A stretch of DNA of 64,000 nucleotides from Agapanthus africanus (Eukaryota; Streptophyta; Magnoliopsida; Asparagales; Amaryllidaceae): NCBI GenBank assembly GCA_030015575.1, contig CM057338.1, positions 308,391,827 through 308,455,826 on the forward strand, in the 5' to 3' direction. Shown one piece after another: positions 10,740 through 21,305 of this stretch. Numbering within the stretch: position 1 is the first letter of the stretch; each line of letters starts with the position of its first letter. A program made the position numbers and the translations under genes. The notes under the pieces are model-generated. The model made no database searches, was not told where the DNA came from, and was given only the letters and a program-made list of their open reading frames with translations.

Positions 10740-11987
10740 TAGAGTTGCATAAATCCGTATTCTTTAACATTGAAAGAAATATGAAGTTTGGGTTGCGCAC
10801 TTCCAAAACAATACGTAAATGGTGTATACATGTTGTCTTGTTAATTACATCTGTAAAGATCACCCCTTGATTAAGAGAAACATACAAATTATGAGTAAAT
10901 ATAACAATTGAAGAGCTTTTTATCACTAATAAATAGACAAATTCATCATCAATCATGTTCCATTGATCACATGACAAAAATTACAAAATTACAATAAGTG
11001 TGGGCATGGGATCGTCGGGAATAGCCCCGATGTCTTTACCTTTTTTAAAGAGTAGAAATGAACAATACAATTATGTGAGTATTAAGGGGTAAGCGAGTAT
11101 TGAAAAGTTTCTCTCTTCGTATATTCCCAAGTGTGTCTACCTTCTCAAATGAGATCAATCCATCTCTTTTTATAGGCTAAGGGGATGGCATGCTCATAAA
11201 TAAAATGGGAGATAGATTTGAATTCAAACTATTTCCTCCAAAAAATTGGGAGAGAGATTTGAATTCTAACCACTCCCTCCAATAAAATGGGAGGGAGATT
11301 TTAATTCAAACGAGAACTTGATTTGAATTCAAATCAAAAGTAAAGTCCCCACTTAAAGTTTGTACACCCAAAATCTTAACAAAACAAGTGCAAAACCTGC
11401 ATTTTTACCCAATCCTGAACCTGGGCATGCTTGGTGCATGCCTATGGACGTTTATACGGACGTCCATGCTTGGGTTTCCTTGACTATTTTGGACTTCTGA
11501 ACTCGATTTTGCTATCCTTTAGGGCATTTGATGTTGTTTGAACATATTTGGATGTGCACGGGCTTGCTTAAGGTGCATCTAACATGCACAGGCTTGCTTA
11601 AGACACACTTTTGTTGATCCGAGACTTCGAGAGCATGCTGCGGATATTTTTTTTTTGAATGGATGTTAGGGGTGAGCCCAGACATGCATTGCTTCTTGCT
11701 GAGGATGTTCTTGTCATCGCTCAACCATTTGTTCGTCTGAAACAGAACCGGGGCAATATAGTGCATACTCATATGCAACAGAGTAGAGGAAGTTGTAATC
11801 CGGGGCTCGTCTGAAACCGAGCAAATGTAATTGGAATGGCAATGTAGTGCGTACTCGTATATAATCCGAGCAGAGGCATCGGGAACCGAATAGAGGCGTT
11901 AAGCATATTCGATGACTAGGAACCAAGCAGAGGCGTCAAGCGTGCTTTTTGGGAGTTGAAAAAAGGCATGGCGTGTTCCCTGAGTGT
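10740..11987. other. Unassigned sequence
   Basis: No convincing coding region. The stretch at 11201-11311 holds about 2.6 copies of a 42-bp unit with GGGAG(A/G)GAGATTTGAATTC. The part from 11700 has recurring GAACCGAGCAGAGGCGT-like phrases that lead into the 92-bp array. It may be retrotransposon spacer, but I cannot assign a family. Confidence 0.4.
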
Positions 11988-12520
11988 CTAAGAACCTGTG
12001 TAGAAGTAAAGGTCGACGATTTTAACCCTGAACCTCTTCTGAAACTCGAGCTTTTGATACTCGAGTGTTTGACACTCGAGTGTTGTTGCCCGGGTTAAGA
12101 ACCCAAGTAGAAATAGCGGTCGACGATTTTAACCCCGAACCTCTTCTGAAACTCGAGCGTTTGATACTCGAGTGTTGTTTCTAGAGATAAGAACCCGTGT
12201 AGAAGTAGCGGTCAACGAATTTAACCCCGAACCTCTTCTGAAACTCGAGCGTTTGATACTCGAGTGTTGTTGCCAGGGATAAGAACCCGTGTAGAAGTAG
12301 CGGTCGACGATTTTAACCCTGAACCTCTTCTGAAACTCAAGCGTTTGATACTCAAGTGTTGTTGCCGAGGGTAAGAACCCGTGTAGAAGTAGCGGTCGAC
12401 GATTTTAACCCTGAACCTCTTCTGAAACTCGAGCGTTTGATACTCGAGTTTTTTTGCCGAGGATAAGAACTCGTGTAGAAGTAGCGGTCGATGATTTTAA
12501 CCCTAAACCTTTTCTGATGT
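11988..12520. repeat. 92-bp tandem repeat, about 6 copies
   Basis: Units begin AAGAACCCGTGTAGAAGTAG and contain GGTCGACGATTTTAACCC plus paired CTCGAG sites flanking TTTGATA. Starts are near 11991, 12098, 12189, 12281, 12373 and 12464. The first unit is longer because of an internal repeat of the CTCGAGTGTT segment. Confidence 0.85.
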
Positions 12521-13774
12521 CTACAAGGACTCGAATGGAACCGTGCATAAGAAACAGACAACAATAAATATAAAAATAGACTTTGACCAAGTCGTTCATC
12601 CGAATTCATTTTTTCTTCAATATTTCGTTACAAACAACAATCATGATACAAATTCCCGAATCGATCATAGGCAAACCGATTGAGTTTTACAACAATCCCT
12701 CGCATCTTTTATAAGAAAAAACTAAAACTCAAAGGATCGGCTCGGTAACAGCTGATGGTTGCAATTACAACTGTGTAAATCTAGGTTTATAAATAGAACA
12801 ACCCGAAGGCATTAAAAGAAAAGCAAGATGGCCGAACCAAGGTCTACCTCATTTAACTGAGGGTGTTCAGCTAGAAATTATCGCCAAAGATCACCGAGCT
12901 CCAACATCGTTTTCTATCTATGAACTACTCGGTGATCGAATCGAACTACTACCTAAAAACCATATGCCTGTCCAGGAATAGACATCTGACTAACAGGAAA
13001 AGTGAGCCTTAGGTAGTGGAATCAACTCTCAGCCTCCCACTGCTCGGCCTCACCTTAAGGGAAAAAGCTACCCTATTTCAATCATCGGTGCTTGTTAAGG
13101 CCGTGCAAGAGTTGAGTTACCTTGACCATGGTCGGAAACTCCCCAGATCTAACCCACTATGAGCACAGGAGTGGACATCTGCATCGCTCATAGCAATCGA
13201 TCCAAGGCTATCCCCCTATGTGGTAATCTCGGCCTTCCTAGAACCGCGCTAACAAATATTAGAGAGCTGCTCGTCGATGCTAGGGCCGAGGATCGTCCCG
13301 TCCGATATTTCAATAAGTAGATCAGCGACAAAGAAGACATTACCAGCTGAGGAGGGCCAGTCTTCTCGATCTCAGACAGAGCCTCAAAGGTAGTATTAGT
13401 CTTTGGTGCTAGAATTGTAACACTTATGGACCATAGCGGAATAATGAATAAAAAATATCAAGAACATAAAACTGAAAACAAACCCAAAAATCATTCAAAT
13501 ACAAGTAGTTGTCAAAATCTAGTAAGCAAATAACGGGGGTTTAAAGGGCTACAACCTTTGTAGCGTGTCCACTCGCCTAGTGGAAGAACCAAGATAGACT
13601 CTACGTCGTAAGGATCGGGCATGTAAGCGGACCTCCTTGCCGAAAATGATCCACTTTGAAGAAGACCCCAATCTAAGCATCAATTTCACCAAAAGTTTCA
13701 CTTTTGTGAAATAACTTGCTCTCAAAATTTGCTAAAAAATAAAAGGAAGAAATGCAGTGAGCTCACTCTTTATT
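12521..13774. other. Unassigned sequence, no gene seen
   Basis: Higher in GC than its flanks and without long open frames. It could be a decayed retrotransposon internal region, but no domain is readable on either strand. Confidence 0.4.
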
Positions 13775-13792
13775 TCTCTCTCTCTCTCTCTC
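13775..13792. repeat. (TC)n microsatellite
   Basis: About nine TC units. Confidence 0.9.
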
Positions 13793-13929
13793 AATCTTTC
13801 ATTTCAACACTAGAAAAAAAATGAGGAGAGAGAATGGGCATGAAGGAATTAGGAAGAAAGAGAACGCTTCTTTCAAAAATAGTGTTTTATTTCTATTTTA
13901 AAAATGAAGCCATACCTCTCTACAACCTT

Positions 13930-13992
13930 CTCATTTCTTTAATATTAAAAAGAAATGACTCATTTCTTGATTTAATATTAAGGAGAAATGAG
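13930..13992. repeat. Nested inverted repeat
   Basis: Arms CTCATTTCTTTAATATTAA (13930-13948) and TTAATATTAAGGAGAAATGAG (13972-13992) are complementary apart from a two-base insertion. The loop holds a second near-perfect palindrome, AAGAAATGACTCATTTCTT. Confidence 0.85.
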
Positions 13993-14144
13993 GTGTCCCT
14001 TCTAGATGTTTTCATATATCAATTACATAAACCATCTAGTATGTGTATCATATACACAAAGTATATGTATCGTATACATATATACGTATTTGTATCATAT
14101 ACAAAAAGCAAATGAGAGAGATAGAAATTGAACATAATACTAGA

Positions 14145-14146
<2 letters not shown>

Positions 14147-14181
<35 letters not shown>
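14147..14181. repeat. (AC)n microsatellite
   Basis: About 17 AC units, followed by an imperfect ATAC run. Confidence 0.95.
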
Positions 14182-14187
<6 letters not shown>

Positions 14188-14189
14188 TA

Positions 14190-16768
14190 CATACATACTA
14201 GAAATCTGAAAAGGCACGTGACCAGCAAAATTATCATGTGAAGTCCAATGAACCCTACCGTAACCCAAGTAAGCCAAAACCAAGAATCTAAATCATATAT
14301 AAGAAAAATAGAGGTGAAGTTTTAAGAAAAGATTTTATAAAATGAAGTAAAGTTTGTTTTGTAAAGAGTTAACGTTTGAAAAATGGACAACACCTCCTTT
14401 GTAAATTTTGAATAAAATTCATGTACATTGATAAAATATAACGTATCCCCACACGAGAGCTATCTCGACGCCCACATGGTGGAGACACGATCCTTGTAAA
14501 ATATACGACGCCCAAGACGAAGAACAATAAGTGTAAAACAATAAAACTATAGATAAATACTGTCAAGCAGAATCCACACGAGTTCGACTATAACAACAAT
14601 ACAACTTCTAAAGTCTCGGGAAAATTCACTAGACTTGGTTGATGGAGTACTTCTAGGTACAAAGATAGATACAAGGCAAATACCGAAATGAATTCTAACC
14701 CACTTAACTCAAAGATAAATATGCAACCATGCCTAAAAAGCTCTCTCACTGTCGCTATCGATCGAATCGACCAAACCTGCAAGAAGTTATAGAACAGCAG
14801 GGGTGAGTTGTCAACTCATGAGTAGAATTCGCATAACAAGATAGAAATTGCATGCATAAGCTGTGAAACAACTAAGGTATGGGTAAACATGTACATTACG
14901 GAATGTAAATAAGTATGCATCGAAACTAGAGTTCGAGCGATGAACAGCAATAATATACCCATCATGTACAACTTATGTACCGCTATCCTAGCATGTGTAG
15001 TATGCAATATGTGTGGTTATCATGGTATCATAAAATAAATCTTTATCACGCCCGATACTGCCATAGAAAATCACTAAAATATAAGAAAGCATGTGAATCA
15101 CGAATATAATATGCATAAATTAAACCTGAATTTAAGCGCAATGAAACAGTAACAATAATTATTCGTGAACAACTTAACAATATAATTATATTACGGTGTA
15201 TAATCGCTATCATCGTAGCTATAATGCAATATCTATAGCACGGGACCATGCGCAATTACTATAACACATATATAGCACATATCCAATATAATCACTTAAA
15301 AGTAGTCATATTGTGTATATATGTATAATCATTTAAAAGTAGTTGTACAACGTATATATCACAGCATAAGTAGCGGATGTTAATTTTTAAGAGATATAAA
15401 CATTTCATTAAACTATACGTCACGTCGTTTGAAAATAATATAAAAGGTTTTCTTTTGAAAAACACTTGTGTCGATTATAGACACGTGGAAAATAGTACGA
15501 CAATAGAACATTAGAAAGTGATAGCAAACATCGATACATGAAAATAACATCTCAAGTACTGTCTTTTAGACCAGTTATGTTTGAAAACTATATAGTTTAA
15601 TACATCTCATCCTCGGTAGGGTCTTCATAACGACCTTCCGATCCCCAGCAAGACATCTTGTGTCTTCTAACCTTAATCACTCATGGATTGATCACATATC
15701 ACCTCAATCGCTCATGGATTGATCACACCATGTATCCGTAATCGGATATCAACAAAACAGTTCACCATGTATCCGTAATCGGTTCTCCCCCATCTCGATA
15801 TCGGATATCAACAAAACAGTTCACCATGTATCCATAATTGGTTCTCCCCCATCTCGATATTGGATAATAACAAACTATAAATATATAGAAACTCATGGTG
15901 GACGTATCTTTATTATATCAAGAGTAAATCGCAATATACAAATATAACCAAATTTATGAAATAATACCACGCGGTTTCCCAAATCTCATGGAAAACATGG
16001 TACACACTAATAACAGAATCATAACGTAAACGGATAACATATAAATAAAGTGTAGCGTAAACGAATTATGAGTAAGCACAGTGTAAATGAATAATAAGTA
16101 AAGCAAGCACAGCGTAAACGAATAATAAGTAAAATAAGCACAGCGTAAACGAATAATAAGTAAAGTAAGTATAGCATAAACGAGCATTGTAAATGGATAA
16201 ATACTTCCGAATAATCTAATTATAGTTTAAAGTAGAACGAAACGTTTTTTGGAAATAAGGAGGCCGCAATATTTTTAAAATAGATATCCCTTTTGAAGTA
16301 CAGCAGCGCATCCCTTGTATTATAGTTTTAAAATTAGAAACGAATAGTTACTTTTAGAAATAAATATAAGCTTTGTATTTTCATAATCTCCCAATCGAGG
16401 AAATAGTAAGACTCGGCGAGTCAAAAATAAAATTCCGTATTCGGCTAACCATCACCACCTCATCCAGTTCGGAATCTCACCTCATACGATAATAACCAAA
16501 TATTCCATTGAATCAAATCATAACTACATTTTCGATAATTCCAAATGTTATGATAAATAATATAACGCACTCAATAATAGTCAGTACAAATATCTAATCT
16601 ACATACGCAAATACACAGTTCAATTAGTATGGACCGCTAGTCTACGTACACACATAACAATTAGTACGGACTTCTAGTCGCGTACGCAAACACACACTTC
16701 AAATAGTACGGACATCTAGTCTTATACACGCACATAATATTAATCATACTATTACATGTAAAGCATGG
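14190..16768 (-). repeat. Decayed Tekay-like LTR of the same family as the array at 39921
   Basis: Follows the LTR at 39921-43767 block by block but is strongly diverged: GGCACGTGACC (about 14213), AAGCCAAAACCAAGAATCTAA (about 14273), GGGGTGAGTTG (about 14801), ACTCATGGTGGACG (about 15891) and CCACGCGGTTTCCCAAATC (about 15968). It contains a 59-bp local duplication near 15765-15860 and four copies of a 31-bp unit at about 16075-16190 (GCGTAAACGAATAATAAGTAA). The promoter-side end is missing where the Tat LTR begins at 16769. Confidence 0.65.
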
Positions 16769-18474
16769 TGTTCACGACCAAAAGCTTACGCCTTTTGCTT
16801 CTGGCGCTGGCGCAAAGTGCCAGAACATCTTGGGCGCTGCCCCACGTGCAAAGCATGTGGAATCAATGCAACCCTAGGTGTATCATGCGCTAAACCTTTG
16901 AAGCGTATGCTTCAGTATAACTTAAGTTATATTTGGGAAAATATTTCCCTATCTTTCTTAAACAGAAAGATTTTTCTTGTTAACAAGACATAATTTTAAT
17001 ATCTTTCTAAAACTAGAAAGATATTAACTCTGTTAACAAAGGACCCTTTGATCAATGATACAATGATACTTAAGCATCCGGGTTGATCTTAAGATCAATT
17101 AGAGAGATCTTCTCTACTTTCCAAACAATCTCATCCCCTATATAAATAATCCTTGAAATTAATCTTAATATACAGAGAACTCCTCATAAGCTTTGAGAGA
17201 AAAACCTCAATCCAGAACTTAAGTTCTTTCGTCGCCATCAAGAATCCTCGTCTTCTTCCTCCTTCAAAAACTGAGGTAAAGGAGATTAATCTCCATTAAA
17301 AAAATAAGAAGGTTAACATTCAAACAGTACTTAAGTTTTTCTTTCCGATCTTAAGATCCTTAAGTTAAAACCCTCCTCATTGAAAACTTAAGTTTTCACA
17401 TAAGGATTTTTTGATCTTAAGATCTAGGGTTTGGGGAAAAAAATTTAAGAGACCCTTTTGGCCATAGTAATGGAAATACATCAAGATATCATTATGAAAA
17501 ATGAAAATGAATGATGAAGATGATGAAGTCCATAATCTGAGACACCTAAGTTCTCATCATGAGCCACGAACAAATCTAAGATCATAGAAAAAAAATTGAT
17601 CTTGATGCTGTTAATGGTGAAAATACCATTAACTGATGTTTAAGTTTCAAAATATAAGAGACTAATCTCTGAAAAAACCTTAAGTTATGCCCCACGCACT
17701 ATACACGTGGTGCCAGTGCCAGAAGAGGATTCGCCGGTGCTTTCATGCGTCACATGGAAATCACGTGAGCAGCGCCCGTATAACATGCGCCCATATGTCA
17801 TGCGCCAGTATACCATAAGCCCGACCATGTTACACAGACCAATTCCTAGGCCCAAATTGGCTAAGTCCCATGAAGCTTAAGCTTCTTTGATCTTAAGATC
17901 AATTGAGCCCATATACTTATAAACTCTAAGTTGATCTTAGTCTAAAACAAGACTAAAGATCCTTAGGTAAACTTAAGTATCCCTTGAACTGATGGACCTC
18001 ACCCATGTGAGAAATACTACCTAAAGTTAACCTACGTTGGTAAAACATATTACAAAAGTGGACCCAAACACCTAATCTAATTATGTACAGATTTGCACTA
18101 ATCTGCGTCCTACGGGCGACGACATAAATTAGTCTTCGTATACAATCCAAGAGCAACCCAAAATAAACTAAAACACGACACATGAAGGAATAGACCTGGA
18201 GTGCAGAAAGTTTTTATCGTTCGCGATAACATAATTAACCGCAGAGGCTTGCGTCTATAGGAAAAAGCGTCCCCATAATCAATAAAACTCTCATCCATGA
18301 GAGGGAATCTGAATGTTAGCTACATCGGTCGCATCTCTCTAAACCTCCAATATACGGTGTCATAAATCAACTTGGTATCTTCGGAGACGTGGATACATAT
18401 TTCCAAATAGCATATGCCCCCAGATTCAGGATGGACGCGCTCCCCACGCCTCGGTCGGCGGAACCTGTGTGCTC
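16769..18474 (+). repeat. 5' LTR of a Tat-lineage gypsy element (copy 1)
   Basis: Starts TGTTCACGACC. The right half (about 18060-18474) is the reverse complement of the second Tat LTR at 31944-32400, sharing ATACCAAGTTGATTTATG and GGATTGTATAC blocks. The end is near CGGCGGAAC (18474), matching the TGTTCTCCGCCG terminus at 31944. A TATA box lies at 17139. It inserted into the decayed Tekay LTR. The exact 3' terminus is uncertain. Confidence 0.6.
17139..17147 (+). promoter_or_regulatory. TATA box of Tat LTR copy 1
   Basis: TATATAAAT, 370 bases from the LTR start. The same CCCCTATATAAA context occurs on the minus strand at 33813-33825 in the second Tat LTR. Confidence 0.5.
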
Positions 18475-18678
18475 AACGCTATAGGTCAGGTAGTTTTACT
18501 GAGTTTAGGCTCTGGTTTCCGGCAGTAAACAGACTCCGGCCCGCCCGGTGGGACCCTTTTTCTTTTTCCCTTGCACATTTCGTGTGTCGTGTTTCACGAA
18601 CAAAATCATTGTATATAATGTTTATGGTTGCTCTTGTTTTGGGATACTAAAGCCGATATTTCATCTCCATGGAGATCA
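18475..18678 (+). other. Tat leader with possible primer-binding region
   Basis: Between LTR and gag. ACTCCGGCCCGCCCGGTGGG (about 18532-18551) resembles, loosely, the GGCGCC..GTGGG segment seen just after the 5' LTR in Tat elements. The distance from the LTR end that I chose is larger than usual, so one of the two placements may be wrong. Confidence 0.3.
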
Positions 18679-20329
18679 ATGGCCTCACTCTGCAACAACT
18701 ATAACGACAAGACTAGTACCCACAACACTCCATCTGGTGTGGTCTGGTCAATACAAGCCATGGCTCTGGTGCTCTGCATCCCTATATCTCAAGTAGCCCA
18801 AGAATTAAATGGGTTCTTCTTCAGAATGATGCTTCCACCTCCTACCATTGGCATTGCAACGCCGAAGGATGAAATTCAGAAGAAGTTGATCTTTGATAGG
18901 CTGACAACCTCCCCTGCAGGCCTTCCTGGTAAGCCTGCCAAATCTGAAGGTTTGGTCCTCAACAGACTAAGAATAAGCTCCGTAAGCTCTATAAAGAAGC
19001 CTATGATCCTCAAGAAGTCGGTCTTTAAGAGGTTGGCCTTCTCAGCTCCTGCTGTTCCCGAAGCACCAAAGATCTCTTCACTTCTGCAACAGTTTGTCTT
19101 AACCTGGCTAGCACCTCAAGCTCTTACTCTGGTCCAGCCGAAAGCGTCAGTCTTCCATCGAAAGATACTTATTGAAGTTCCCAAGCAGCACAGGGGCATG
19201 CTAAAGAAGCTCCCAAACTTGAATAAATTCCTATTACAAGAGGCGCTCGACATCAATATTGGCGTCAACAAAGAAGAGCTGGGGGCAGCTCCCCATGTGG
19301 GCTGACTCCACCCGCTCCGATGCTGACGGTCCATGATGCTGTTCCAACTGGAAACATTTTTGAACCGCTAAGGAGGGTAAAGTGCAACTCTCCTACCGCT
19401 GTACTTAAGAGATCTCCACCTCCCGCAGAGATACCAAATGATCGCAAGCCGGTATACTTACCCAAGCGACTTTCTTTGACGATTCATAAAGTTTGGAAAG
19501 AAGTTCAGGGTTCTATCCTCAACGACAGCTACTCCCCCAAGCTGAAGAAGATGAAGAGTCAGCCAAGCGCTAACAACTCCCCTTCCAATGCAAGGGGGCT
19601 TCTCCTAAGGTGGTTCCTGCTATGATGGTTCCTCCTAAAGTGGCTTCTTAGAAAAGACAGAGGCCAGAAATGACTCAAGCGCCGAAGGAAAAGCTCAAGC
19701 GGCGAGATTCCAAGCGCTCTAAAAATGGGGGCATGATAGTTCATACAGTGTACATGATATCTTACACAACTGACAACAATGCTCCTTCCGGTCATAGGCC
19801 CCATACTCGGCCTTTGACGAAAGCACAATAGCAACAGCAGAAGCTGCAATAAATACTTACTGAAGCAGCGACACTCATGAATCCTACGTCTAAAGCAAGC
19901 TCGGAGGATGAACCCGAAGAATGGATAGGATAGGAGTCTGATGGTGACTTTCTAAAACACGTCCTTGAAAAGAAGAACAAAGAAGCAGCAGAGATGGCCG
20001 CTAATATAAACAAGATGGCTCTCCTGATCCAGAACATAGCTGGGATGATGATTCAATTAGAACCGCTGGCAGATGAGCCGCCAGTGGTCATTGTTGATGA
20101 CAAAGGAGATATTTCAAGTCCTCTGTATGACCCTTCAGCGGCAAAAGAGGAGATGATCTCGAAGATGAAGCTGGATGAATATATTGCCCAGCAAATTAAA
20201 GCCAACGCAGCCAGCGAAGAGGCGAACGAACTAGTCAAGACTGGTCGGCTATATCCGTCCTGTTACAACCAAATCCAGCTCCCTCCAGGATATATAATCC
20301 CGAAGTTCAACATTTACAGAGGGTCAGTG
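18679..20329 (+). pseudogene. Tat-lineage gag region, truncated
   Basis: Broken across three frames. The first part (18679-19303) starts MASLCNNYND and has repeated (I/V)F(D/K)RL phrases (KKLIFDRL, SVFKRLAFS), a phrase common in Tat polyproteins. A second frame covers 19320-19625. The last (19994-20329) ends LPPGYIIPKFNIYRGS, which matches the start of the gag capsid segment in this lineage (PxGY..PKF..F.G). It stops there because an LTR inserted at 20330. No pol survives. Stops at 19303 and in 19830-19935 add to the decay. Confidence 0.6.
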
Positions 20330-21305
20330 TAACGACCGCAAAATCCATGTACTCTTTACTTTATAATAAGATCACTTTTTTTAAAAAATTGGTTATATAT
20401 TCATTTCTATTTGAATATAGGTGTGATCATTACTTGTATTCTATTGGTTGAGATACTGTATTGTTATTTCACAAGTCTCAAGTTCAAACCGCAACCTCCC
20501 AAAATTATTTATTTCTTTATTATAATTATTATATTATTATATTATTTTGTATGATTATATTTTTATACCTAAATTATTTATTTCATTATTATAATTATTA
20601 GTTTATTATATTATTTTGTATGATTATATTTTTATTTTTTGCATTTTTATTTTTATTTTTTTATATTTATATTCTTGTTAGTTAGCAGTATATTTTAATG
20701 ATGGTTGTAGTTTTTAGCTATATTATTATATTGTGACCAACTTAATTATATCTTATTAATCTTTTTATCTGACTCTTAGTTAACTGTAGTGAAAATAATT
20801 GGATATACTTATTATATTTTCTATAACATATTATTTTCATAACTGTAATTGTTTGAATATTATTGTTGTTATGCTAATATCATTAATATAATCAACATTA
20901 TTATTTTAAATTTATTTGTTTTTTTATTTTGAAATATTTTTTTTGAATGTTTTTTTTGTTGACTGTTTTGATTTTGGAGATTGATAATATTTTAATAAAT
21001 CTTAAGCCAAAATCTTTTTCTTTATTCAGCCATATATCAAAATACCATCACTCCAAACAGAAAAAGAAAGAAAGAATGAAAGGAAAAAAACAAAGCCGTT
21101 TCTTTTCCTCTTTGCTCTCATATCTCAACCCCATAACCCTAGCAAATCGAGCATCTTCTCTTTGCTCCAGCCATCTACCTCATCACCAGCGACTCCTACG
21201 TCACCGTCTCTATCTCTTATGTCATCATGGACTACAACCACATCGTTGCCGTGATCTTCCTCTTCTACTCAGCGGCCCATACCCAAACACCTCCCTAGTT
21301 GTTGC
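20330..21305 (+). repeat. Tekay-like LTR, left part
   Basis: Starts TGTAACGACCGC, a typical plus-oriented terminus of this superfamily, directly inside the Tat gag. GTCAG (20325-20329) would be the left target duplication. TTCAAACC at about 20484 may be a worn B-box as in the related LTRs. It continues at 24243 after the nested solo LTR. Confidence 0.55.

Noticed and set aside
14019-14237. Val/Cys-rich ORF
   Set aside because: Produced by the (AC)n microsatellite.
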